A stretch of DNA of 64,000 nt from Rahnella laticis (GTDB lineage Bacteria; Pseudomonadota; Gammaproteobacteria; Enterobacterales; Enterobacteriaceae), in contig NZ_JADOBI010000012.1 in assembly GCF_015644585.1 (NCBI RefSeq), forward strand, positions 62,001 through 126,000, in the 5' to 3' direction. The position numbers and the translations under genes were made by a program. This document shows positions 1 through 8,506 of this stretch, one piece after another. Position 1 is the first letter of the stretch. Each line of letters begins with the position of its first letter. The notes under the pieces were generated by a model. That model searched no databases and was not told the origin of the DNA. It was given only the letters and a program-made list of their open reading frames with translations.

Positions 1-362
1 GGCGCGGCGACGCCAATTTGTGCGTAAGTCGGCAGGATACCGATGATGGCGGTGGCGATCGTCATCAGCAATACCACGGCAATCAGCGTGGGCTTACGGC
101 CAATGCGGTCGCCGATGCGGCCAAAGATAATGGCGCCAATCGGGCGGCAGAAAAAGGCCAGCGCGAACGACGCGTACGTCAGAAGTAAACCGGTCATGCC
201 GGTCTGGCCTTCGAGGGTGAAAAAGTTACCGGCGATCAGTGTCGCCAGATAGCCGTAAACGCCAAATTCGTACCATTCGATAAAGTTGCCCACCGAACCG
301 GCGATTAACGCGCGGCGTGACTGGCTGGCAGAGGCAGGGGAAAGCTGTCCGGTGCGGGTCAT
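1..362 (-). CDS. MFS transporter of the metabolite:H+ symporter type, 3' end cut by window edge
   Basis: The reverse strand encodes the N-terminal ~120 residues of an inner-membrane major facilitator protein; the rest lies outside the window. Seen directly: a short basic N-terminus, then a GNFIEWYEF-like first helix that is typical of the MHS subfamily (ProP, ShiA, KgtP relatives), and the loop GRIGDRIGRKP, which is the MFS signature between helices 2 and 3. The ATG at 362 is preferred because GAGG lies six bases upstream; another ATG one codon earlier is possible. Members move organic acids or osmolytes with protons, but the substrate cannot be read from this fragment. Confidence 0.85.
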   Translation of the reverse strand, partial: MTRTGQLSPASASQSRRALIAGSVGNFIEWYEFGVYGYLATLIAGNFFTLEGQTGMTGLLLTYASFALAFFCRPIGAIIFGRIGDRIGRKPTLIAVVLLMTIATAIIGILPTYAQIGVAA

Positions 363-524
363 CATTAACCTCATAAAAAGGAAAGAAACGGTGGGAATAA
401 AATGTAAATAATTTTCTAAATTCAGGTGATTATTATGTCAATAATTTTCATGTGTTGAGCAAAATAAAAGCGAAATCTGTGGGGTAAGGCAGATTTTTTG
501 GCAGAAACGGCAGAGTTCAGGGCA

Positions 525-557
525 TAAAAAAGGCTGCGCCCGTGAAGGTGCAGCCTG
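525..557 (-). terminator. Rho-independent terminator after the 112-aa protein
   Basis: AGGCTGC (531-537) pairs with GCAGCCT (550-556). Read on the minus strand the hairpin is followed by a run of six T, so it fits termination of the minus-strand gene that ends at 574. Confidence 0.75.
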
Positions 558-573
558 TTTAAAGAAGAGGGCG

Positions 574-912
574 TTACAGCGTGTGGATATCGATACCGTC
601 GCCGATATTACTTTTCTGGTAATAAGCCCGCGGGACTTCTACCTGATACTGTTTATCGGCGTAGGCGACTTCCAGAATAAAACGTTCGTTTTCATAAGAT
701 TCCACCGGAATAAACCCGAAGAACCCTTCCGTTACGCTGATGGTGCGGGTAGACGGAATCGCATAACGATGAACAATCCTTGCTCTGAGCGGCTGCTGAT
801 TGCCGGTTAACGTGTTCCATACGCGGTTAACGGGTTGCGCCAGAGTATCAATCACCTCTGAGGCCAGCGAGTTAAGAGCGGATGGCCAGCTCTTAGGTTT
901 TTTCATAGTCAT
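574..912 (-). CDS. Conserved-looking hypothetical protein, 112 aa
   Basis: I do not recognise this protein. It is 112 residues, soluble by appearance, with no signal peptide or transmembrane segment. The N-terminal third is basic and helical; residues ~45-112 look like a small beta-rich domain with a repeated aromatic/charged pattern (GFFGFIPVESYENERF, QVEVPRAYYQK). The ATG at 912 has GAGG about nine bases upstream, and a clear terminator follows the stop codon, so it is very likely a real single-gene transcription unit. It lies between an MFS transporter and fhuF, all on the minus strand, but spacing does not suggest an operon. Function unknown. Confidence 0.6.
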   Translation of the reverse strand: MTMKKPKSWPSALNSLASEVIDTLAQPVNRVWNTLTGNQQPLRARIVHRYAIPSTRTISVTEGFFGFIPVESYENERFILEVAYADKQYQVEVPRAYYQKSNIGDGIDIHTL

Positions 913-1028
913 GATGAATGCCTCGTTGGTCTATATAACGTAATTCTTATAATTATATGAGACTAAGATCCAATCATTTTTTACGCTTAACTTATTACCG
1001 TTTGGTAAGTGGCTGGCGCATCAGCAAA

Positions 1029-1793
1029 TTACTCCGCGACGGTTTTGCGTCTTTTGCCGGATTTACGCTCTGCTAGCAATAACGGGCAGGAAGGGCACAT
1101 TGCGTGGTCTTCCAGATCGTAACGCAGGCAGCACTGTTTACGGTATTGCGGGCTGTCGGGATCCGCGGGGTTTTCTGCACGCATCGGCTGAAACAACGGA
1201 TTTTTGCCACCGTAACGCAGCTCGCGCGATTCCATCAGCGTCATGCCGTCAGAAATATCAGCATCAACCAGTTCGGCCTGTTTCACACCCCAGCCGACGC
1301 GGATGGCCGCATTGCTCCAGTAAATACCCGGTTTCAGGCCGGAGAATTCTGCCAGTGCTTCGCAAATCGGGCGCAGCTGTTGTTCGATCATCACGTCAAA
1401 CCGCGCCATCGGTTCCTGTGAAATCAGCGCTTCGCCTTCGCCATCCAGATAAATCTGCGCCGGTAAACCTTCTTCCTGCATGCAGAGGTAGACGTTTTCA
1501 GCCGCGATCGGCAGTTGCCAGCCGTGGCGCAACGACACAATCACCCAGCTTGGCAGCAGGGTGGCGAAATACCATTGTGACCACATCGAAATGCGCGCGC
1601 GGCGTTTGTCGCACTGCGCCGCGTCAGCGGCATTGGCATCCAGATAGCGTTTCAGCACGAGGCCACAGCCCTCGGCGGTGGTCAGCTGTGACATCGGCAC
1701 CGCGTTGGTGACCAGCGGCGTCAGCGGCTTAAATGTATCGGCCACCCAGCTCACGGGCGTATCGCGGAAACTGTCGAGAAGTGTTTGCATCAT
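1029..1793 (-). CDS. fhuF: Siderophore-iron reductase FhuF
   Basis: A cytoplasmic [2Fe-2S] protein that reduces ferric iron in imported hydroxamate siderophores and so releases it as Fe(II). The diagnostic feature is at the C-terminus: Cys221-Cys222, ten residues, Cys233, two residues, Cys236, the unusual C-C-x10-C-x2-C cluster of FhuF. Length (254 aa) fits the family. The basic tail after the cluster is normal. Two adjacent ATG codons (1793 and 1790) are possible starts and neither has a strong ribosome site. A Fur-box-like sequence lies about 60 bases upstream, in keeping with iron repression. No other siderophore genes are present nearby. Confidence 0.93.
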   Translation of the reverse strand: MMQTLLDSFRDTPVSWVADTFKPLTPLVTNAVPMSQLTTAEGCGLVLKRYLDANAADAAQCDKRRARISMWSQWYFATLLPSWVIVSLRHGWQLPIAAENVYLCMQEEGLPAQIYLDGEGEALISQEPMARFDVMIEQQLRPICEALAEFSGLKPGIYWSNAAIRVGWGVKQAELVDADISDGMTLMESRELRYGGKNPLFQPMRAENPADPDSPQYRKQCCLRYDLEDHAMCPSCPLLLAERKSGKRRKTVAE

Positions 1794-1851
1794 GACGTTA
1801 TGAAAGAGATTCGGTTCGGTAAATCATGCGGATAGAGTAGCGAATATTAAA

Positions 1852-1873
1852 GCGGAATAGTAATGATTTCGAT
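1852..1873 (-). promoter_or_regulatory. Possible Fur box upstream of fhuF
   Basis: On the minus strand the segment reads GAAATCATTACTATTC, sharing AATCATTA with the second half of the Fur consensus; the first half is poor. Its place just upstream of fhuF makes it plausible, but the match is partial. Confidence 0.35.
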
Positions 1874-1931
1874 TTAGATCTGTCAGGCGTTTTCCTCCCT
1901 CGTTGCGGAGGGAGGATGGCGGGGCGTGCAA

Positions 1932-2840
1932 TCAGTTCAGGACGCCTGCCTGCCTGAGGATTTCACGGACGATCTTCTGTTTATCATTACTCAGCGGCAA
2001 CGCCGGTTTCAGCGAATAAACAGGTACGTCGATACCGACCTGCGAGATGGCGTATTTGATGACGTTGTAAATCGGCGTATCCAGCGAATACAGCGGCGGC
2101 AGGAACGACAGGCGCTGTTGCAGTTCAATGGCGGTAGCGAAATCTTTCTCTCTGAACGCGCGGTAAATGCCGCAGGTGAGCTGTGGCGCAAAGTTCGCGC
2201 TGGCGGGGATAGCGCCGTCACCGCCGAGGATCAGCGTGCCGAACAGGTATTCGTCATAGCCGGAAAACACGGCGAAATCAGGTCGCAACGGCTTCACCGC
2301 CGCCAGCGTTTCGCGGATATGGTTCAGGCTGTCTACGGTATCTTTCAGGCCGACAATATTCGGGCAATCCACCGCCAGACGTTTAATCAGACTCACGGGG
2401 ATCGGCTGACCGGTCAGCCCCGGATAGTTGTACATCACCACCGGCAGCCCGGCGTTTTCGGCAATGGTTTTGTAATGAAGATACAGCGCTTCTTCCGTGA
2501 TCGGGTTGTAATACGGATTCACCACCACCACGCCGTCCGCGCCGACACTTCTGGCGTGCCGGGCAAACGCCAGCGTTTCTGCCGTGCCGGGATGCGCCGC
2601 GCCAATCAGCACCGGCACGCGTCCGGCGACGTGTCTGGTGCAGAATTCGGCGACTTCATACCGCAGTTCGCGGGACATATGCGCAAATTCCCCCGCGCTG
2701 CCGAGGAAAAACAGCCCGTTAACGCCGCCTTCAATGGCGAAATCAATCAGACGCGCCATTCCCTGGCGATCAAGCTGCTCATTCTCATTCAGGATGGTAG
2801 AAACCGGCGGGATCACGCCATGAAACAGTGGACGGCTCAT
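1932..2840 (-). CDS. Dihydrodipicolinate synthase / N-acetylneuraminate lyase family aldolase
   Basis: A class I (Schiff-base) aldolase of the DapA/NanA superfamily, 302 aa as a TIM barrel. Key residues seen: Tyr137 in MYNYPGLTG and the Schiff-base Lys166 in GLKDT. The nucleotide-like loop GSAGEF replaces the GTTGE of true DapA, which points to a sugar-acid or keto-acid aldolase (YagE/YjhH-like) and not to lysine biosynthesis. The start at 2840 (MSRPLF) is chosen over the longer frame because GGAG lies eight bases upstream. It stands alone between fhuF and a repeat-rich intergenic region, so context does not reveal the substrate; 2-keto-3-deoxy acids are a reasonable guess. Confidence 0.85.
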   Translation of the reverse strand: MSRPLFHGVIPPVSTILNENEQLDRQGMARLIDFAIEGGVNGLFFLGSAGEFAHMSRELRYEVAEFCTRHVAGRVPVLIGAAHPGTAETLAFARHARSVGADGVVVVNPYYNPITEEALYLHYKTIAENAGLPVVMYNYPGLTGQPIPVSLIKRLAVDCPNIVGLKDTVDSLNHIRETLAAVKPLRPDFAVFSGYDEYLFGTLILGGDGAIPASANFAPQLTCGIYRAFREKDFATAIELQQRLSFLPPLYSLDTPIYNVIKYAISQVGIDVPVYSLKPALPLSNDKQKIVREILRQAGVLN

Positions 2841-2988
2841 AGATTTGTTCTCCATATGAAAGTGCGAAAAACTCAACACTCCATTTATAGAACGGTGTTT
2901 CAAATTTTTAAACGACCTGAGTCGAATTACATTTTTTTAGGTGAAATTTGGAAGGGGTGTCACAGAGGATGTGGGATGAAGGGGGAAA

Positions 2989-3030
2989 TTCAACTTCAAC
3001 TTCAACTTCAACTTCAACTCCAACTTCAAG
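2989..3030 (+). repeat. Hexamer tandem repeat (TTCAAC)5 at the head of repeat copy A
   Basis: Five perfect TTCAAC units (2989-3018), then TCCAAC and TTCAAG. Other copies of the long intergenic repeat begin with related hexamers (GTCAAG at 51438-51455), so this looks like a slippage-prone end of the element. Confidence 0.9.
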
Positions 3031-3285
3031 GTCGTGGGCGTCGGCCCACACCGCTAAAACCTTGGGTTGCCACCCAAACTGGCTTCAAGGAGCGCCTATC
3101 GCCGCGCCCCTTGAAAATCCCGGGCTCTTTCACTGCGCGCTATCGCTTGCTGGCTATGTTTCAGCAGCCACATCTATTGCCGCAAAATCCCGCCGCTGCG
3201 CGGTTCCCTTCACTCGGGTTACAAACCGCGCGAACAGATACGCGGTTTTCCACCTCTCCTTACAGCGTGATTTTTGAAAGCGGCC
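2989..3285 (+). repeat. Long intergenic repeat, copy A (+)
   Basis: The first of the large modular repeats. In order: hexamer array, the hairpin GTGGGCGTCGGCCCAC, a hairpin with TTGGG/CCCAA arms, a stem TTCAAGG...GCGC (3084-3115), the ACTGCGCGCTATCGC block, a TTGCCGCAAAATCCCGCC block, and the terminal motif TTTTGAAAGCGGCC. It faces copy B tail to tail. The gene-free stretch 2841-3677 holds little else; open frames here are repeat-derived. Confidence 0.9.
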
Positions 3286-3370
3286 ATAGCCTGTTAGTTC
3301 ACAACCTGGCCATACCATTCATTATTTTGAAAAACGAAGAAGCATGAATATTGATTCTCTTGAATGGTGG

Positions 3371-3634
3371 GATGGCGCGCTCAGAAATTTTGCTGACCGA
3401 GGGTTCGAGACCGCAAGGCTCGAAGCCCGTAGGGAAGGTACCGCGCAGCGGCGAGATTTCGCGCCACCCGCGGATGTGGCGGAACATGTCCATCGTCCCA
3501 GCGATAGCGCGCAGTAAAAGAGCCCGGGGGTCTTGGGGGCGGCGGCGATATGCCGCCCCCAAGTCGGTGTGGGCCGACGCCCACGACCTTGAATTTTATT
3601 TTGACCTGAGGACCGTTTGGGTGGCAACCCAAGG
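3371..3634 (-). repeat. Long intergenic repeat, copy B (-)
   Basis: Inverted partner of copy A. It shares the ACTGCGCGCTATCGC block, the GTGGGC/GCCCAC hairpin and the TTGGG/CCCAA hairpin. Its internal stem is CTTGGGGGCGGC (3532-3543) with GCCGCCCCCAAG (3552-3563), different in sequence from copy A but still paired. Confidence 0.88.
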
Positions 3635-3677
3635 TGTTGACTTATATGAGCTCCTCACGGTAAGTGAAAAACTCAAA

Positions 3678-5285
3678 TCACATCACCAGCGCCTGACCGT
3701 CTTTCCTTGATTCTGTCCCCGCCAGATATCCGCCCGCCGGATTCACGACAATCACCTGCGCGCCGCCGAACGAATGGCCGCCAAGCGGATCTTCGACAAT
3801 CAGCTCATGCCCCATTGCGCGCAGTGCCGCCAGCGTATTGTGGTCGTAAGTGGCTTCCATCGCGACCTGACGGCCACCGTCAATCCGCCAGCGCGGCGCA
3901 TCGATGGCGGCCTGCGGATTCTGTTTGTACAGCATAATGCGCAGCGCCAGTTGCAAATGCCCCTGCGCCTGCATCGGGCCGCCCATCAGGCCGAAGGACA
4001 TCAGCGGTTTGCCTTCGCCGTCCTGCGCAAACGCCGGAATAATGGTGTGCAGCGTGCGTTTATTGGGCGCGACACAGTTGGCGTGCTGCGGATCGAGCGT
4101 GAAGCCGCAACCCCGGTTTTGCATACTGATACCGGTTCCCGGTACGACAACGCCGGAACCGAAACCCATGTAGTTAGACTGTATAAACGACACCATCATG
4201 CCGCTGGAATCGGCGGCGGTGAGGTAAACCGTGCCGCCCGGACGAGGTGCGCCGTAAGTCACGTCGCTGGCTTTCGCGCGGTCAATCAGGCGCGCACGTG
4301 CTTCCAGATACGCATCGTTCAGGAACAGTTGCGGGTCGAACTGCATATGGTCGTTGTCGGTGACGTGCTGATCCAAATCGGCCAGCGCCAGTTTCATTGC
4401 TTCGATGCACAGATGCGTGGTTTCGACGGAATCCACCGGTTTATCGCCGATATTAAGCTTCCCGAGAATGCCCAGCGCAATCAGCGTGGCGATGCCCTGA
4501 CCGTTTGGCGGCAGTTCGTGAACCGAACCGCCAGCGAAGGATTGTTGCAGAGTTTCCACCCAGTCGGCTTTATGATTTGCGAGGTCATCGTGCGTCATCG
4601 CACCGCCAAATTCCCGGCTGTGAGCGATCATTTTATCGGCCAGTTCGCCGCGGTAGAACGCTTCGCCTTCGGTTCTGGCGATCAGCTCCAGCGTGTCGGC
4701 CAGCTGAGGATTACGGAAGAATTCGCCGGTTTTAGGCGCACGGCCTTCAGGCGCGAAACATGCGCTGAAACCCGGCTGATTGCTCAATTTTTTCACCGCG
4801 ATTTCCCACAGGCGGCCAATCAGCGGCGACACCGGGAAACCGTTGCGGGCGTAATCGATCGCCGGTTGTGCCAGCGTAGTCAGTGGCAGGGTGCCAAAAC
4901 GTTTTGCCACCGCCACCCAGCCTGAGACTGCGCCGGGCACGGTGACGGCGTCCCAGCCATAGGTCGGCACGGCTTCATGGCCTTTGGAGGCGAAATATTC
5001 CGGCGTCCACGCCGCCGGTGAGCGGCCCGACGCGTTCAGACCGTGGGCTTTCTTACCGTCCCAGATAATCGCAAAAGCGTCGCTCCCCACGCCGTTACCG
5101 CTGGGTTCCAGCACGGTCAGCGCGATGGCGGTGGCGATGGCCGCATCGGCCGCGTTTCCGCCGAGCATCAGCATTTTCATCCCGGCCTGCGCCGCCAGCG
5201 GTTGGGAAGCGCAGACCGCGTTGGCCCCCATCATCGTCGGGCGCAGGGTAGGATAAGCGACGTTAAAATCGTAATTCTCAGACAT
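3678..5285 (-). CDS. Gamma-glutamyltransferase family protein (Ntn-hydrolase)
   Basis: A 535-aa member of the gamma-glutamyltranspeptidase superfamily, whose members self-cleave and use the new N-terminal Thr as nucleophile to transfer or hydrolyse gamma-glutamyl groups. The likely nucleophile is Thr352, in TVYLTAAD, which aligns with the TTHxSxxD of Ggt. The N-terminus LGGNAADAAIA and the SGNGVGSDAF segment are family hallmarks. There is no signal peptide, unlike periplasmic E. coli Ggt, so it is probably cytoplasmic and of the YwrD/acylase-like branch. The start has AAGGA upstream. It is flanked on both sides by paired long repeats, so it is transcribed alone. Exact substrate unknown. Confidence 0.88.
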   Translation of the reverse strand: MSENYDFNVAYPTLRPTMMGANAVCASQPLAAQAGMKMLMLGGNAADAAIATAIALTVLEPSGNGVGSDAFAIIWDGKKAHGLNASGRSPAAWTPEYFASKGHEAVPTYGWDAVTVPGAVSGWVAVAKRFGTLPLTTLAQPAIDYARNGFPVSPLIGRLWEIAVKKLSNQPGFSACFAPEGRAPKTGEFFRNPQLADTLELIARTEGEAFYRGELADKMIAHSREFGGAMTHDDLANHKADWVETLQQSFAGGSVHELPPNGQGIATLIALGILGKLNIGDKPVDSVETTHLCIEAMKLALADLDQHVTDNDHMQFDPQLFLNDAYLEARARLIDRAKASDVTYGAPRPGGTVYLTAADSSGMMVSFIQSNYMGFGSGVVVPGTGISMQNRGCGFTLDPQHANCVAPNKRTLHTIIPAFAQDGEGKPLMSFGLMGGPMQAQGHLQLALRIMLYKQNPQAAIDAPRWRIDGGRQVAMEATYDHNTLAALRAMGHELIVEDPLGGHSFGGAQVIVVNPAGGYLAGTESRKDGQALVM

Positions 5286-5423
5286 CTTTATTCCTTAAGA
5301 AGCGGTGAACGCATTACGCCCTCGCGGCGCCAGGCATTTTTGAACTCATTCAGACATTTGGAACATTCGGGAATGTCTTTGTCAAATTCAAAAAATGGGA
5401 TGCGTTTGCCGCACGGGTCAAGA

Positions 5424-5650
5424 CCTTGGGTTGCCACCCAAACCGGCCTTAAGGAGCGCCTGTAGCCGCGCCCCTTAAGAATCTCGGGCTCTTTCACTGC
5501 GCGCTATCGCTGGCTGGCACTGTTTCAGCAACGCCGGTTATTGCCGCAAAATCCCGCCGCTGCGCGGTGCCCTTCACCTCGGGTTACAAACCGCGCGAAA
5601 AGAGACGCGGTTTTCCACCTCTCGCTATGGCGTGATTTTTGAAAGCGGCC
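5424..5650 (+). repeat. Long intergenic repeat, copy C (+)
   Basis: Begins at the TTGGGTTGCCACCCAA hairpin and ends in TTTTTGAAAGCGGCC. Its internal stem CTTAAGGAGCGC / GCGCCCCTTAAG (5448-5479) differs from copy A by a paired C-to-T and G-to-A change. Part of the gene-free stretch 5286-6070. Confidence 0.9.
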
Positions 5651-5702
5651 AATAACATTTTTAATTCAAAAGCGAGTGGGTTTTTATCTTTCAAATAGGT
5701 GA

Positions 5703-5962
5703 GATGGCGCGCTAAAAATACAGCTGAACGGAGCGGCTTCGAGACCCATGGCTCGAAGACCGAGTGAAGGCAGCACGAAGTGCCTGGATTTGCGCCACCC
5801 GGAGAAGCGACAGAAAACGTTCATCGAACCAGCGGCAGCGCGCAGTAAAAAAGACGCGGAGATTCAAAAGAGGGCTCGTCATAGCCCTCTTTTGTCGGTT
5901 TCGGCACAGCGAGTTATGTGAACGCTGCGATTGAGAAACCGAAATATTCTCGGTCAGATGTC
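5703..5962 (-). repeat. Long intergenic repeat, copy C' (-)
   Basis: Inverted and more diverged partner of copy C. It carries the outer hairpin CAAAAGAGGGCT (5865-5876) / AGCCCTCTTTTG (5883-5894), followed by TCGGTTTCGG and one GAGAAACCGAAA unit that recurs in tandem in other copies. The remainder, 5963-6070, is described as a low-confidence tiny frame in the findings. Confidence 0.85.
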
Positions 5963-6070
5963 AGATGTCCGCCTTCACGGCCAGTAAAAAACCCATCGCC
6001 AGAATTAGCCCAATAATGAAACCCTTATCCCCCGATTACTCCCCCCGCGAATCGTGTCTAATACCTATCA

Positions 6071-8155
6071 TCAGAGAGGTGTAAACCCGGTCAGGCGAGA
6101 TTCTGAGGGCTGAGGCCGTCCAAAATAATATCCCTGGAACAAACTACAACCTTCTTCTTTCAGACGCCTGAACTGCTCGGGGGTTTCGACGCCTTCTGCG
6201 GTGGTCTGAATATCCAGACTGCGGCTCATGCCGGTGATGGCGCGGATGATCGCCAGCGCTTCGCGGCTGTCCTGCATATCGTTGATGAACGACCGGTCGA
6301 TTTTGATTTTGTCGAACGGGAACGAGCGCAGATAGCTCAGCGACGAATAGCCGGTGCCGAAATCATCCAGCGCGATACGCACGCCCAGCGCCTTCAGTTT
6401 TCGCAGGGTATCGATATTGCCCAGCGTATTGTCGAGCAGCACGGACTCGGTGATTTCCACTTCCAGCCGTGACGGATCCAGCCCGGACGCTTCCAGTGCG
6501 GATTCCACCACAGAAACCAGTCCGCTGTTTTTGAACTGAATCGGTGAGAGGTTCACGGCGACGGTCTGCGAGCCGGTCCAGGTTGTGGCTTCGCGGCAGG
6601 CTTCGTGCAGCGCAAAGGATCCAAGGCTGTGGATCAGGCCCGTTTCTTCGGCGATAGGGATGAAATCCACCGGCATAATCAGCCCGTTTTGCGGGTGATG
6701 CCAGCGCATCAGCGCCTCATAGCCGATGACCGCATCGTGTTTGGCGTCGGTAATTGGCTGGTAGTAAAGACGCAGCTGATTGCAGGTAATTGCGTCGCGC
6801 AAGTCCATTTCGACCACGCGGCGTTTACGGGCGGCGGCGTCCATTTCAATACGGAAATCTTCGTACCGGTTGCGGCCATTACGTTTGGCTTCGTAGAGCG
6901 CCATGTCCGCGCAACGCAGCAGCTGATCCGGTGTGTTCTCGATGGAATCCGCCAGCGCGATGCCGATACTCAGGCCGACCGAAAGCGAGTGACCGTCGAT
7001 AATGACCGGCGGACGCACGGATTCAATCAGGCGTTTGGAAATCTGATGCGCAGCGGAGATATCTTTCAGGCCGGGCAGCACGACGGCAAACTCGTCGCCA
7101 CCGATGCGCGCCAGCGTGTCGTCATCGCGCAGTGTCATCCGCAGACGTTTGGAAATCGCCCGCAGCAGCTCATCGCCGACCTGATGACCCAGCGCGTCAT
7201 TCACGTTTTTGAAGTTATCCAGATCCAGGCACAACGTGGCAGTGTGGCTGTGCGTATAGCTGTCGCGCTGCAACGCTTCATTAAGGCGCTGGCTGAAAAG
7301 AATGCGGTTGGGCAGGCTGGTCAGATTATCGTGGTGCGCCATGTGATGAATGCGCGCATGCGCAGCCTGCTGATCGGTCACGTCATCAGCAATCATCATC
7401 ACGTAACTGGTTTGCGGATCGTGTCCGCGGATCACCGAACTGGTGGTTTGCAGCGTACGGTCGCCGATGGCCGTCAGCAGCTGTTGCTCGCTTTTATGTA
7501 CACCTTCAGCGCGCAGGCATTCGTCCGACTGCTTATTAATAAAGTTGCTGAGCCCGAATCCCATGCAATCCTGCGGGCGTTTGCCGAGCATTTTCTCGCG
7601 CGAAATCCCCAGCAGGCGTTCGGCCTGACGGTTCACCAGCAGAATTTCCCGCGAAACGGCATTTTCGACGATCACGGAAGAGGGAATATTTGCGATCACC
7701 GTGTTCAGAAATTGCGATAAAGAGGAGAGCTGTTCGCTGTTGGATTCGGCCAGTTCTTTGGCCTTCAGCAACTCCTTTTCAGTTTCACGCCTTTGCGTTA
7801 CGTCACGGGTGATCTTGGCAAAACCAATGATTTCACCGGCTTCGCGCAGGGCTTCAATAATGATGTGCGCCCAAAAACGCGAGCCATCTTTGCGCTGTCG
7901 CCAGCCCTCAGATTCATAGCGGCCCGTTGAACGCGCGGTCTCCAGACCGTGCTGCGGCCAGCCACTCTTTTTGTCTTCTTCCGTGTAAAAGCATGAAAAA
8001 TGCTTCCCCACGACTTCTTCAGGCGTATAGCCTTTTGCCCGCTGCGCACCGGCATTCCAGTTCGCAATGGTGCCGTCCGGTGTCAGCATATAGATGGCGT
8101 AATCTTCTACGCGTTGGACCAGCAACCGATACAGTACATCAGAATCTTCGCTCAT
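6071..8155 (-). CDS. PAS-PAS-GGDEF-EAL cyclic-di-GMP synthase/phosphodiesterase
   Basis: A 694-aa soluble sensor that makes and/or breaks cyclic-di-GMP. Domains: PAS with PAC (about residues 5-125, NWNAGAQRAKGY), a short coiled linker, a second PAS (about 150-265), GGDEF (about 275-440) and EAL (about 445-690). The cyclase motif GGDEF (352-356) is intact, as is an RDDD inhibitory site (343-346) five residues before it. The EAL side keeps YEALMRWHHP, EITES, DDFGTGYSSL and TAEGVET, so both activities look possible. The open frame extends to a TTG at 8200, but the first ATG at 8155 is the better start. No transmembrane segments; the signal sensed by the PAS domains is unknown. Monocistronic. Confidence 0.93.
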   Translation of the reverse strand: MSEDSDVLYRLLVQRVEDYAIYMLTPDGTIANWNAGAQRAKGYTPEEVVGKHFSCFYTEEDKKSGWPQHGLETARSTGRYESEGWRQRKDGSRFWAHIIIEALREAGEIIGFAKITRDVTQRRETEKELLKAKELAESNSEQLSSLSQFLNTVIANIPSSVIVENAVSREILLVNRQAERLLGISREKMLGKRPQDCMGFGLSNFINKQSDECLRAEGVHKSEQQLLTAIGDRTLQTTSSVIRGHDPQTSYVMMIADDVTDQQAAHARIHHMAHHDNLTSLPNRILFSQRLNEALQRDSYTHSHTATLCLDLDNFKNVNDALGHQVGDELLRAISKRLRMTLRDDDTLARIGGDEFAVVLPGLKDISAAHQISKRLIESVRPPVIIDGHSLSVGLSIGIALADSIENTPDQLLRCADMALYEAKRNGRNRYEDFRIEMDAAARKRRVVEMDLRDAITCNQLRLYYQPITDAKHDAVIGYEALMRWHHPQNGLIMPVDFIPIAEETGLIHSLGSFALHEACREATTWTGSQTVAVNLSPIQFKNSGLVSVVESALEASGLDPSRLEVEITESVLLDNTLGNIDTLRKLKALGVRIALDDFGTGYSSLSYLRSFPFDKIKIDRSFINDMQDSREALAIIRAITGMSRSLDIQTTAEGVETPEQFRRLKEEGCSLFQGYYFGRPQPSESRLTGFTPL

Positions 8156-8506
8156 TTTTTTTGCCTGGTAGCCTGCCGTCTCTGCCCGGATTCCGTCCAA
8201 ATCAGAGTGCGGCTAAATAGTGCGCCTGTCCCGACGCATTTTTGCTGTGATGTGCTCATGAAACGTTAGCATAAGATAATTCTTAGTTCGCCAAATTTTG
8301 CTTCTAACATGCTTAAAATTAAGCGTTTTTAGCTAAAAGATCGGACTTAAGTTAAATTGCACTTTTGAGTTTTAGTGACCAAATCCGTTATCGGCACGGT
8401 AGGAATGAAACTTTAGTGGAATGGCATAAAAAGCTAAGGGAAATATGAGGGGATCCAATGTGTTAAATAAACAGGCCGCAAATTATTGCGGCCTGTTAAA
8501 TTTTGG
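8156..8506. other. Gene-free region with a terminator
   Basis: AT-rich leader between the divergent-facing ends of the GGDEF-EAL gene and the small exported protein. Apart from the hairpin at 8470-8497 and a short GCTTAA/TTAAGC inverted repeat with a T run (about 8311-8329), I see nothing coding in it. It must hold the promoter of the GGDEF-EAL gene. Confidence 0.6.
8470..8497 (-). terminator. Hairpin terminator after the His/Pro-rich protein
   Basis: AACAGGCCGCAA and TTGCGGCCTGTT form a perfect 12-bp stem with a four-base loop directly downstream (minus strand) of the stop codon at 8507. The following bases are T-rich but not a long T run. Confidence 0.7.

Noticed and set aside
1932-2840. 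dapA of lysine biosynthesis
   Set aside because: The GTTGE motif of DapA is replaced by GSAGE and there is no bamC next to it, as expected for true enterobacterial dapA.
2948-3632. Several open frames of 80-110 codons on both strands between the aldolase and the gamma-glutamyltransferase
   Set aside because: They are made from repeat copies A and B; the same peptides reappear at other repeat loci in different frames and lack ribosome sites.
3774-4925. 383-codon plus-strand open frame
   Set aside because: Antisense shadow of the gamma-glutamyltransferase gene with no recognisable product or start signal.
6605-7720. 371-codon plus-strand open frame
   Set aside because: It lies wholly antisense to the well-supported GGDEF-EAL gene; long antisense frames are common in this GC-rich coding DNA.
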